Origin: Agelas oroides
Taxonomy: Eukaryota > Porifera > Demospongiae > Agelasida > Agelasidae
Direction of reading: 5' to 3'
DNA length: 64,000 nucleotides
Assembly (NCBI GenBank): GCA_949130485.1
Contig: OX422183.1
Coordinates: 9,576,636 to 9,640,635, forward strand
Part shown: positions 12,451-24,144 of the stretch, piece by piece
How positions within the stretch are numbered: the stretch's first letter is position 1
How the letters are laid out: each line of letters starts with the position of its first letter
Program-made: the position numbers and the translations under genes
The notes under the pieces: generated by a model
Databases searched by the model: none
Told to the model about the DNA's origin: nothing
What the model saw: the letters and a program-made list of their open reading frames with translations, nothing else

Positions 12451-13723
12451 TTGAATGGAGTATGTATGTCCACCACTTGGTACATGTGTCCGGCTATACA
12501 CATAAAAAACAACATAATTATTAGAGAGATCGAGTAAGGATGCATGACAAGTAAAGATAAGTTGTGTAATTCTAGTCAAAGTTCTGAGTCACAAGTGTGC
12601 AGGTTATACATGCAGCTATAAAGCTGTAAACTATGTCCCTGTACATTATGTTTGTCCTTGCAATGAAAAGTTAATATTTACATTGTTAGATCATAATAGT
12701 TGAAATCATACATATTTTTAACAACTTACGAACTGTTGTGTTTTTGGGTATAAATGACAGATCCTATGTGATAGTAACATGAACACATCAAATCCATGTA
12801 CAAGTCTTAAATCAGTTGTGCAACAGAAGCACGTTACCAGCAACAATGTGGATCACTCTGCTCCTGGTGATGACAGTGGTCTCAGTAGTGTACTGAACAA
12901 GAGGGCCTTCAACAAACTATAAGGGAAAAAATTCACCAGTAGGATTTAGTAAAGTGCTAATTAGAGCACAAATTTGGCAAGCTGGTACAGACGTCATAAA
13001 TAGAGAATTTCTGCTATTCAATTACATTAGCTAACCAATACCTCTTGAGGGACATTAACTTCACCATCATGAAAAGGTTCTTCAGCATGGTCTACAAAAA
13101 AGACAGCAACAAATGAATTTACTACTGTAAGGGAAGAATACATGAAACATGATCACTATTACAGTTGCACAACATTTTAGGACAGCTTCACCAAAATGAA
13201 TGTGATCAATTTGAACTAACAAACCTGCAGTGCAGCTACAGTAGTACAATCACGCAACTGCATGCTCACAGAGTATGAACGACTGAAAGTCTAGCATATA
13301 AGACTGCATGTAGCTATGTGGACATTTCCGGTACCTTGTGGTTCATTAATTATTCACGCATGTAAATGAATGTGTAGGAGTGGTATAGCTGAAGCTTTAA
13401 TTGTAAGTATTTGCGAAACAATTTTTAGCTGTCATGACTCAAATCTAGTGTCTCTTACAGTATCTAAATGCCCACTCACACTGAAAATAACAGACTTACC
13501 TACAAACACCCTGGGTACTGATACCCCCAACAGACACTGTGATTCTTGGGATTGCGATACCGGTAGCTAGGGTTTAGGGACAGTGTGACAATGGTGTGAA
13601 TCTGAAAAGAATACATAATTATGCTACACATCTAATAATATTGATGTGAATTACTGAGTTGAACTTACGTGATCTGTTGATTGATATGGTTTTCCTAAAA
13701 CTTCATCAGGTACATGTAGCTCA
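12451..13723 (-). CDS. Unrecognised multi-exon gene (at least three phased exons)
   Basis: Three minus-strand exons have good splice borders and agreeing phases: 13042-13091 (ends PFHDGEVNVPQE), 12838-12916 (starts FVEGPLVQYTTETTV) and 12451-12493 (AGHMYQVVDIHTPF). The phases run 1, 0, 1, 2. Two further candidate exons lie upstream: 13669-13723 (ELHVPDEVLGKPYQ) and 13500-13601. The second joins the first in phase but reaches a TAG exactly at its donor, so either it ends a separate gene or the model there is wrong. I do not recognise the protein. The alternating polar and hydrophobic residues suggest beta-rich structure. The gene lies just downstream of the Death-domain receptor on the same strand and could be a relative or a fragment of such a gene. 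The 5' and 3' limits are unknown. Confidence 0.4.
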
Positions 13724-13982
13724 CTATGGGAAAATGTATGTAGTGTATGTAAGTCAAGCCCCTACCCCCTTTTCATACAAAATTTCTTGCTAGAAAATTA
13801 TGATGTTCCCATTGTGTTCCATGCTGAGGTATTTTGCTGACTCAGCATTGCCGCTTGTGAATGCAATGGATTTTGCCATTAATGTACAGATTCAAAAGAC
13901 ACAAAATAAAGACACCTTATACCGAAGGCCTCTTAATTATAATCAAGGAGAAACTTGCTAAGGATACGTTAGTTCTAACCGC

Positions 13983-14319
13983 CAGTGGCGTAGCTACACC
14001 CGGGCATACCCGGGCCTGTGCCCATGTTAAATTCGCTGGTGCCAGGGTAAAAATAATGTAGAAAGCTAAGGTCAAAGACCAGTTATTAGCATGTGTGATT
14101 GCAAGTTTCATGCAGACATGAAGCGAGGATACAGGTAAGTCTGAAGGATGGTATTTGAGGCTGAAAACGGCCTCAGAAGCAATCTCACAGAGTGTGTAAT
14201 TGAAAAAAAAAATTTATGGCAGGAGCATGCCCCAGGTCCCCTAGCAAATGCGTGTTACACATGCACTGAGTGTGCCCATCCGGTGCCCAGGTAACTTGCT
14301 CATCCTGGCTATGCCACTG
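13983..14319. mobile_element. hAT-like MITE (337 bp, 8 bp TSD)
   Basis: The ends are CAGTGGCGTAGCTA and the inverted form TAGCCA..GCCACTG-like GGCTATGCCACTG. The element is flanked by the perfect 8 bp repeat CTAACCGC (13975-13982 and 14320-14327). An 8 bp duplication with CAGTGGCG ends is typical of hAT non-autonomous elements. A related, less well bounded copy lies in the intron at about 48004-48345. Confidence 0.85.
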
Positions 14320-14681
14320 CTAACCGCTATAAATTGTACATATCTCTGGTCCTTTTGTAACTGTTTGGACTGTGTATTCAGTGCCCAACCTGTTTTCAGC
14401 TACATGAGCAGTGAACAAATATACTGCATATAGGTTATAGATACACTACAGGCTAGCGGCAGTTACAGGATATACGAGGCAGGTATTGAATTAGAAGCCA
14501 AGGCACAGCCAAGGCTTCTAATTGAATAACTGAGTGTATGTCCTTTAACTGCTAGCCTATGGTATACCTAGCTTGTGCTACACATGGCTTCACTGCCGGC
14601 CTTCTAACTGCCTTAATCGGAAGTTACATGATGGGGTCTAACTATCCTAATTGGCACTTGTAACTTAAGTGGACATTCTTG

Positions 14682-17600
14682 CTACAATGTCAATAAGTAA
14701 TAATGACCTAATGATAACAGTATTATGTATGTATATTGACACCTTTCATCTCCTTTTTCCTCAGTAGCATTCTCTAAATCAGGATCACAGCTTGAATAAC
14801 CCTTGTTTCCAGTTTCATCTATAGCAATACCAAAAGGTAGAGGTTGAAAGCATCCCCTCCCTCTTTCCCCACCCCCTTCTCCCTTCCCCCTCCCCCTCCC
14901 CCTCCCCCTCCCCTTTCCCAGCCAGGTAGTCCTTACCAATATTTGAAAAAGTGTCATCCACGTCACTCCACTTTGAGTTGTTGGATTTCCGGAGCCACAC
15001 CTCCAGCACAGCCCTAAGATGTTCCTCATTAGTCTTGTTATTTGTAAAGATCTCATCCAACCGGTGTTCATCCATTCCCAGTAGCTCCCCCAATTTCTGC
15101 CACTTTGGAGACACAGTGGAATTTAGCACACTGGAGTGGGTGTCCAGGGTAAGAGGTCTGCCATGACAAGCTGAATATACATAGTGTAGGGAAAAAAAGA
15201 ATGGAATTATATCATGGTAAACAGATTCACATCTGTAACAGACCACTTCATGCATATTTTTGAGAAAACAGGTGTGTGGTGTCCAACCATGTCCCATGTA
15301 GGTACATGTAACATTGTAAGTTCTGACTTGAGACCTCAAACTATATGTTATTACAAAGTTCATCTATAGCTGCCTGTGATGCAAAACCAATGCAAATGTA
15401 CATACTTTTGCATGCAATACAATTTTTCAGTAACACAAAATGCAACAACACACTTTTGGTTGGCAGTGGTGGAGGTGGAGGTTCTTCACCAAATATGGTA
15501 CTTGCTGGCAGTGTCTTCCGAGGTACAATATCAAAGTTTGGAACCTGATCCCTGGCAGTCATGAGAAGACTACCAGGATGAGCTGCACACAGTGATGACA
15601 AGAGACTGAATTACAAAGCAGTAAGCAGACTAATCTCTGACTTATTAATTCAAAGGCTTTGGAGGCAAACACATAACACAAGAAGGCAGTTTGTGTACTG
15701 ACTAACAAAATCTATTTGACTTGCCTCAACCTAGAAAGTACCACAATATAATGTATGAGTGACAATTTATAGAGACTGTGATAACATACTTTGGTTTGGC
15801 AGTAGTAGAGGAGTATTCCCTTCATTCAGGACAATGGTGGCACTCTCAGGCAGTGTCTTCTAAGGGAAGATGTGACCATAGTGAGGGCACAAGATACTGG
15901 ATATTGCAGGACATAAGACCTTGCTCTGTGCAACATGCACTTTCATAAGTAGGTATATAAAGAATTACTACATTTTCACTGCATTTGTGATTTAAATTTT
16001 GCCTTCTAATCATGCATGTTCTGGAGTTTGCTTCTGTGTGTCCATTTTCTAGGCTTCAATGCCAGCCTCTGCATGAAACTTAGCATGAGCACTTGTGTGG
16101 TCAAAGTGCTGGACTACTGTGCAAACCACACCAGCTATCTGACATCTGATGTTTGTGCAAATTTATGCACACAGATAATGGTATGCATAATTTTATAGAA
16201 CTACAGTTATGAATGCTTAAAACTGTTTCTAAGAATGTGAGTAGAGACTCAAGCATCAAGATATATCCTTATCAAAAAGGCAAACAGTTGCACACAAAGT
16301 ATGTTATACACTAAAGCACCATGAACTCAAATAATGACGACTTCCACATACTAAAGTTAAATAATGGTAGTTATTTTTGCTACATCAGCTGATTCAGTAC
16401 AGCATACTGAAGGGTTTTCATTGCTTTTTTGTTGGGTATTCACAGCAGCAGGCATTATCACTCCACTGATGGGAGTAAGATAACTGTGAATCTGTAGTCT
16501 AAACACAATGGATCACAAGAATGTTATCAGTGAAGCAGTTTCCATGATGTAAGTGTGACTCAAGCACCAAGATCATACTTGCCAAAGAGGCACTAGACAA
16601 AGCAACATAAACCCAACAGTTCAAACAACAAAGAGTACAAGATCTTTTGTCCGGTATATAGATTTACACTAAAACGATAGTTGAATGCAAACTTGTAAAG
16701 TACAGTATAGTTACCTGAAGGCTTTCAGGACTGTCAGTTGGAGAGTTATCTAAGAGTTGGGAAATGCAAAAAGACAGTATTATTAACATAACATCATTCC
16801 CAGGTTCTCCCCTGGGAAGGCCTGGAAATGAGGACTAAAATGTACACACCTCACAGGCAATAGTGAATACTCACCTGCATGCTGTTTCCACTTCCAGTAC
16901 AGCAACATGGCCACTGTATCTATCACCATGATAACTGCTGAAGAAAGAGTTATATTTGAGCGTAATCTCAAATTTGCAGAGTCACTAGGGGTGTGTGGAA
17001 AATCTGGAACACCAGAACAGCCGGAACAAATGGAAACTAGGAGGAAATTAATCCTATACCTCAATGTGCATGTGCAGAAGTCGATCACGCCACTCATTGA
17101 AAAAGGACGATTTTGTGCCGTGTTGATTCATTGCATTACATTGTGAACTCGCTGCGTTCAGGCACTAGTATTTGCACTTGTTTGGTTGAAACCAAACCTG
17201 CTTATTTGAAAAGGAGTCACACTAGCTGACAGTGAACTCTGAATAAACTACTACGGCTGGCACTGTGTAGCTATTAGGAAATCAACTTGTAACCCACAAC
17301 AAAAGTTGGTTGGCAGTTCCAGCGAAGGTACGTTTCGACAGTTGATGACTAGCCAGTATAACTCAGTAGAACAAGTAGTATGTAGAATAAGAGCTGTAAG
17401 GTTTACTGTGGCATTCACATTCAAGTAAAATATGATCAGCTTGTAAACTTCCAACACAATTTCACCTCAGTAAGGGTACCTAGCTAATAACTCTCTGACC
17501 CACGACACTACAGTACCAAAGTGCATTTCAAAGCTCTAATCTGATTGGTTGGGTTAGGGGTTATTAGGGTTAGTTTAGGGTTAATTTAGGGTGTTGTTAA

Positions 17601-20600
17601 GGCAACACCACATATGTGCATACAGTTGTGTATAATATATTGACCAACAAGTTTAAAGATAGCTTCTACGACAAATCCTTTTAGTTGTCGCTTGAAGGTC
17701 TTTAGGATAGTGATTGACTACCCGGTACCTTCGCTGATTTTTCAGCTTTGGTACGTACGAGGCTAGTGTTCACATTTGTGCCAGTCTTCGAGGTGCGCAC
17801 ACCCAACTTCCATATTGCTCCTAATTTCTGCTTGTTCCGGCTGTTCAGGCCGTTCAGGCATTCTGGGTTTTCCACACACAGTCACTAGCAATAGTCCAAA
17901 TTGCGATATCCTTACCGGAAGCCACAATAACAGTAATCACAATTTCAGAAACACAACCAGCCACACCTATCACATCATCTCTGTTTGGCACTACAGGGAA
18001 AGCAACACACAGCAATGTTACTACATGAAAGTAAAGGGAACAGTAATCACTATGGTGTGCTGCTAGCTGCTGAAGTAGCTGTGTGGATAAGACATCACTG
18101 TTAACTTGACTCACTTGTAGCTGGAGTTGATACGTAGACCATAGCGATGGTATAGTTATGGATTGTGGTATCAGTCACATTGACAATCAGATTGGGCAGG
18201 CCACTTCCTTCAACAACAGTAATGTTTTCAATAGTAACCACTTGGCCATTGTAAACATAAACATCCAAGTAGCTCTGAAGGTGCAAGAAGAAATAATAGA
18301 TAGATCTTTGGACTACAAAATGTACATACATTAACAGTACTTTGGAAACAACATAAAGACACAGGTTACCCAGCAGATGTTACTTACCGAGAACAATATA
18401 TTTTCTTTGATTTCCAGGATTGAAAAGGATTCTACCTGAATAGTAACAGGTTCTATACATGGGTTGAGAACAACAAAATATCAGCATTCAGTGCAGTGTT
18501 AAAGTTAATGTCAGGAGAGTATCATTTACTTTTGTTAAAGGTTCCATTGACAGATGTCACACTCCCATTCCCAACTTGATTCACTGCAAATACTCTGAAT
18601 TCAAATAACTCGCATGGACTGGGGTTTGGTGCAGTGAAGTAGAACTATGGCTTATATACACTGCAGTTGGTGATGAGTGGAGCCCTCCCCCGGCTGATGT
18701 TGTAGACCTGCACACAGTACCAGAGGTCAGGGTCTACTCCAGTGATGTCCAGGGAGAAGGGAGGGGTCCAGGTGAGGAGGATAGAGGATCGCTGAGAGTG
18801 CACTGAAAGGTTCCCCACTGCAGATAGGAGACCTAAGCAGAAAGCATACATACATGACAAACCATGGTGTCATGACTCATAAGACAAATGTTGTAGGTGC
18901 TATTCAGCTGGTGTGTGTCCTTTTAGTGAATAAGTGCTCCAAGATTCTGGGAGTATAGTTTTAAGCAGACTCAAAAGAACTCTAGGCAAGTTTACGTAAG
19001 TACTGCTTTTTGGGCTAGCAAAACATAATTCAATCGACACTGTAGTTTATGAAACTTGAGACAAATTTTGCCCACACAGTTCTTTTACGTAATAATTTCA
19101 ATGTATGAACAAGATCATGCTGTATGTGTGTTATGATGGATGTCTCAGGTTGAGCCTGCTGTATTGAAGTAGGAAAATGTCTGACCATTTTCTATAGAAG
19201 CAAGTTTTGTGTGCTTGGCTGGTTGGGTATTTCTGGAAGACAGTCAAATTCATTTGAGAGATAAGATAATTAAGTGCCAGCTTAAACAAAATGTGGGCTA
19301 GTATAGGCGAGCGGACTGCTACAACAATGACTAATAAGCTACAGTATTTACTATAGGTCCTTTGACATACAACACCACCCCATGCATGATATATGGTAAA
19401 ATGTTGTGTATGATGAGGCCTGGCACTGGCTGAAATGTGTCCTACACATGTACAGTGTGTGACTTTACAAATTGTCTAGGCCTGCTTTTTTTCAGGGAGA
19501 TGTGGTTCATTGATTGTTTATGTATATGTGCAGATAGCAATATAGATAACTAAGTGCTTTTTGTCACAATACAGTATTCATAGCATAGTGAATATGTTCT
19601 ACGGCATATGAATACATATGTGTTTTTGTACATTATTGTTTACCATGGTCAAACTACACCATTTATTGCACAGGTACAAAAGGAATTATATTCGCCATAC
19701 ACATGCACAGAGCAGTCGCAGGGTAAGCAATTGATTCATTCCATATTCCAGTCATTCAGCCATAAATATTGGATTGTCACACACAAACAGGTGAATTTAG
19801 ATGGCTTTACGACTCATGCATGTGACAATCGGTGGCACAAGTTAATCTTCGTATTCTAGTGCATGGGTACCTGAAAGAGAGAGGTCCTCTTTAATGTATC
19901 CACTATGCCCATCCCCTGACAAATAGAGTCTCATGACCAGATCCAACCCGGAGTGTTTTTATGAAAGTATGCTTCCATTGATCAACACATCCATAGACTA
20001 TCATGTCATTGTAAATTTCAAAACTACTCACACTCGAGTAGTTAACAAATCTTAAGCCACATCCTCAGGCTAATACCAATAAAATTCTATGCCCTCCCAA
20101 TATTTAAGAAAGAGCATATGTCAGTGTTCATCATTTAATTACTGTATCTTGCAAAAGAGCACCCACCCACGAAAGAGCGTCCACCCCCTACTTTTGGTCC
20201 AATTCTTCCTTGCATAGGGTCAAAGTTTACTCAAATGAGTGCCCACCCTGGAGCGAGCTTCATGTGACTATTTGAGTGCACTCATGGAGTTTTGAGAAGC
20301 ACAGCCTCAAGCGCTTTGCAAATCTTGGGTAAGAAACTTTGTATTACACTTCACTGAAGGTTATTACTAGGTGAATGTGGCCACTACAAAGTTGCTTTGC
20401 ATAGACAGATGTTGCTAATACAGTTGTGCTCCGCTAGCTTCACCGTGTTCACAGTGACATGTTGCCATTTGAGGGCATGAGTTGCTGACATGGGTGCTCT
20501 TTCGTGATTAAATGCTGAAAGACTCGAAAGACTGCCCACCCCCCTATGGACACTCTTTCGCAAGACTATGGTATATCCACTTTTCAATCATACGTAAGCA

Positions 20601-21802
20601 TCTGATACATAGCTACATGTACCCTTGGTGAGAGAATGCTCTTTCACATACTAAACATACCTTGCACTCTTAGAACAACTGGATCACTGTACAGATCATC
20701 TCCATTTTCACCAAGAATGGCAAGTCGACATATCACATTTGTGTTGTTGTACTTCTCTGTAGCTGGGATATGCAAGCAAAATGTAGGTCCAACACTACTG
20801 GTTGTTATATCTGTGTTCAGCTGTGTCAATAGTGATCCATTGACCATCCAGTCAACAGCTCCTGCAGTAGCACTGCAGTTGAAAGTAGCAGTAGACCCCA
20901 GTGTGGCATTGACTGATGTGGGAGTGCTGACAAAAGCTAAATAAAAACAAAAGTGCATTAAGTACTGAAGTCAGTATAACAGTGTAGCCAGCATGTTATT
21001 AACATGGACTGCATTTTTACATATGCTGAAAAAGATGGAGTAGATACTGGGAGCAATGCACTTCCAACTACAACTATTCACCTTCTACTGGAAATAATCT
21101 ATTTTGCCCACCACCAGAGAGCTTGCTTTAGTCAAGTGCCATCTATATGCAGGCCTGCCAATTTATTGAGTTCAAAAGCCTTGAGGGTGCCTACTGGGTA
21201 TACATTGCATGCTACATCAGCTAGGTGGGTGTGGTCCCAAAGGGATTGCTTCTGAGGTCATTTCAGTGTTATAAGTCACACAATTTGCACAGTTGTAGAT
21301 GATTCTGAGTCAGAGGCCACATCACACTAGTGTGGTGTCGCCGACCTTTGCTTACATAAATTGAGTATATGCATTTAAGTGTCATGAAATAGCCTACTTC
21401 TGCAACAAGCTCAATCTAGTCTCATTCCCTGATCGTGACCACATTTTAAAATCCTTGACCCGTGAGATTAGTTAGCAGATTTGTGAGACTGTGAGACTAC
21501 AGCTGAATTCGTGAGACTCATGGTAAATCTGTGAGAGTTGGCAGGCCAATAGCTTATGCTGAAAGTCTCATCTAAGCAGTCAAAATGGATTCCAGCTGCT
21601 ATGTAATAATATAAAGACTTTTAGGTGACATGTCTACAGTTCAAGTTTCACATATCACATGATGTGATGCAGTTAACTTGCATGCAACCTTAGGATACTT
21701 GTATATGAACATTGATACGAACAGCTTACCACATAGAATGGTAGGAACTTTACTTGACAGGATCAACATCGCAATTTGACAAGCAGTGGAAAGGTGTGCC
21801 AT
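14682..21802 (-). CDS. Ig-FN3 transmembrane receptor with cytoplasmic Death domain (12 exons, one in-frame stop)
   Basis: Exons in transcript order: 21730-21802, 20661-20936, 18530-18832, 18388-18452, 18115-18274, 17916-17990, 16875-16937, 16715-16749, 15790-15859, 15454-15582, 14937-15170, 14682-14818. All have GT..AG borders, and the phases agree throughout (mostly 1-1), giving 539 residues. Residues 1-24 are a signal peptide. About 25-116 is an Ig domain, with Cys in FNCSAT and VICRLAI and Trp in VDWMV. 117-217 is FN3 (ILLTWTPPF, FEFRVFAVNQ). 218-292 is a second beta domain with N-glycosylation sites. About 298-333 is the membrane segment, ending LLYWKWKQ. 351-416 is a proline-rich tail and 417-494 a Death domain (WQKLGELLG, VLEVWLRK). 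Such receptors signal through Death-domain adaptors; the ligand is unknown. Codon 179 is TAG (18645-18647), so the allele may be null, or the base may be wrong. Confidence 0.7.
14868..14920. repeat. Pyrimidine-rich (CCCCTC)n array
   Basis: A simple repeat in the intron just 3' of the Death-domain exon. Read in frame it gives an artificial Gly-Glu run, which is not part of the protein because the donor precedes it. Confidence 0.85.
14937..15170 (-). CDS. Death-domain exon of the receptor
   Basis: The acceptor is TATTCAG and the donor is GTAAGG directly after ...FSNI. The exon holds the whole Death domain of 78 residues, including SPKWQKLGELLGM, LDEIFTNN and HLRAVLEVWLRKS, which match helices 1, 3 and 5 of the fold. 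A plus-strand open frame over the same bases is only its shadow. Confidence 0.75.
20147..20565. mobile_element. Probable MITE in receptor intron
   Basis: The ends TCTTGCAAAAGAGCACCC and (inverted) ACACTCTTTCGCAAGA pair imperfectly over about 40 bp. A second internal inverted match uses GAGCACCC and GGGTGCTCTTTCG. There is no coding frame and no certain target duplication. It lies in the 1.8 kb intron between the Ig and FN3 exons. Confidence 0.45.
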
Positions 21803-22077
21803 TGCTTTAGATATCCTGTGTGGAGTTTGATGGAAGGGTTCTTTAAAAGACTAGAGACTAGCTCCTCACAAAGTGACCACATACAGTTCATACTACACAC
21901 CAGTATATCTACATACATAATTATTTTAAGCAAACATTTGCATGACATCATGTGTGGTATTGCTACTTGTGGTTGATATTCCACACACTGCACACACTGT
22001 GGGTTTGTTCTTATGTGGCTCCTTTTGTCATGTGATTTTGTTGTGGCAACATATTGATTAGTAAAATCATGTTTGCT

Positions 22078-22248
22078 GTTATGAGGTGGAGGAAAGGAAA
22101 TTGAAAGCCAGTAGTGACTGGAAATTGAACCAAGGGCCCCTGGCTTGAGCTGCCAGTGCTCGTACCATTGAACTGCGACTGCTGGGCAACCACCAGCCCT
22201 CACAATCCACTGAATATAGTGCAGCACAGGTAGTACTGAATGCCCTAG
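22078..22248 (-). repeat. tRNA-derived SINE, copy 2
   Basis: This is the inverted copy of the SINE at 5641-5816. The shared segments include GGGCTGGTGGTTG, CACTGGCAGCTCAAGCCAGG and the 3' end CCTCATAAC. The A and B boxes are more decayed than in copy 1. Confidence 0.7.
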
Positions 22249-22374
22249 TAGTACTTGTTTATAGCTAGCTGACAAAGGCAAATTTATGAATGAACAGTCT
22301 GATAGAGATGTAACTACTTGTTAGGTATATGCACTGCTTTACATCTTGCATCAGCTGGAAATAAATACATGTTT

Positions 22375-22476
22375 GCTGTTAGAAGAGAAACGTGAAAGCT
22401 GCCTGTGTTTTGACCGCTGAGCTACAACCACTACCACCCACAATCTTCTCTAAATTGGTACTAAATGCTCCAGTCG
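22375..22476 (-). repeat. Decayed SINE fragment, copy 3
   Basis: On the minus strand it keeps GGTTGTAGCTCAGCGGTCAA and an upstream ACTGGAGCATTTAGTACC, matching the other two copies. Its B-box half is largely lost. Confidence 0.55.
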
Positions 22477-24135
22477 ACTACCGGTTTTCACTTTCCTTTC
22501 ATAACAACAAGTACAAATGTATTCTGTGAGGTTATGGAGTTTCTGGTGCACCAAATCGAGTGTGAGCCAAGAATAGCTAGTTTTGAGAGGTAAGCCAGCA
22601 CTTTTTGGCTAATTTACAGCATGTTCTATTTGGTTCATGCCATTGATATTGGGAAGTCCCTGAACCCAATCTCTACTGTGATTGTGTCAGCACTATAGCC
22701 AGCTTCAGCTGCTTTTGACACCAGGATAAAATATCAATCTTCCTTTGTCTTGACAGTATCCTAGACAAAGCCCCATTGTATAAGTTGCAATGCATGGGAA
22801 GATTGAACTCATGACCAGATCAATATAGTAGCCGAACAGAGCAGCCAAGCAGGAGAAAAAAGCAGGTGCTGAAGTTGAAAAAGATGACCAGTGAAATACG
22901 AAAAGGCAAATTAAAATAAAAGATGAAGTAGGGGTAATGTGGAGATTTGGGCATAGACTTCTAGAAAAGAAACCATATGATGCAATATCACAATGAAGAA
23001 ACCCACAATGTTCATCGTGCCAAAGGTATATGGCCCTCATCACCACAAGTGCAATGTGAGTGTCTGAGAGAGGAACACAGCCGTTTTCTAACCTATATCT
23101 GCTTGCCTTGGGCATGTGCATGACATTGGAGTGTAGTAGTGAAAAGGACATTGTAGCCATTCCATAATGGGACTGTTGGGCTGCTCACATTTGATGGCGA
23201 GTAGCAAAACAAGGTAAATTTTCGTAGCTTTTCCCAACTTCTATGATCCTTATCATCCTCATTCTAATGCAATGATAAAAGAGATTAACAGAGATAGCTA
23301 TGTCTAATACAATAGTCAATAAAGTTCAGTCCTGGTCATTCGAAAAAGCGAGCGGATAGCTATCCTTGATTGGTCACAGTTCAAAATATTGTCAATGGTT
23401 TTTGTGCAAGTGTTTGGGAACCCCAAAGTGAGAGATGAATTCTTGGACAGGAACAATGGCAACAGTTGCCTCTTCCATGTTATCTCATATTGAAGCCAAG
23501 AATGACCACTGTATTTGCATTCAGATTTCCATTCTGCTTAACATTTATGATCATGACATTACTACCTAGTATGTATGAGCATGGATAATATAGTACAAGC
23601 ATACAATAGATGATCTAAAAGTTAGCTTGAAGCTGCCATTCTTAAATGCCACAATTCATATATCTTCTTTCAAGGTGAAGAGGATGGTTAACAAGAAAAA
23701 GTACTGGAGAGTACAGGGCCACTTACAAACTTCAGATTAAGCAGCCTTGACATAACCTCATTCCCAAACTCCTCCCTTCCACGAAACTAGACTTAGACAT
23801 GGAATGAGAAAAAAGAAAGTGGTTGTGGATCGTGAACGTGAATTGGAACATGAATCTGATTGACAATGTTTGCTTCTGTACAATCTAGAGTGTACGTATA
23901 TTTCACACCAGGTGGCCTGCTGTCTATGCATACAGCCATAGTATTATTAATAAGTCAATACTTCTGTCACAAACCGCTGTGTTGATCCAGAGCTAATTAA
24001 TGTCTGGTATATAGGTCAACCTTCAACAAACCTATCAACTAGCTACTAGTGTAGAATTATTGTTTCTTCACTTGTATGTGATTGACTTGTAACTGTGCTG
24101 ACTTTCTTCTACATGGGCAACCTCTCCCTCACTTA
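22477..24135. other. Stretch without a supported gene
   Basis: A 151-codon minus-strand open frame (22705-23160) is rich in hydrophobic residues but has no splice support and no recognisable motif. It is recorded as doubtful. The remainder is AT-rich and featureless. Confidence 0.35.
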
Positions 24136-24144
24136 CTGTGATTC

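Noticed and set aside
18634-18659. A 15-base intron removing the in-frame stop of the receptor
   Set aside because: GT and AG are present, but introns this short are not known in animals; a nonsense change or read error is simpler.
22705-23160. 151-codon minus-strand open frame with hydrophobic segments
   Set aside because: No splice context, no recognisable motif, and composition like translated noncoding DNA; length alone is not enough.
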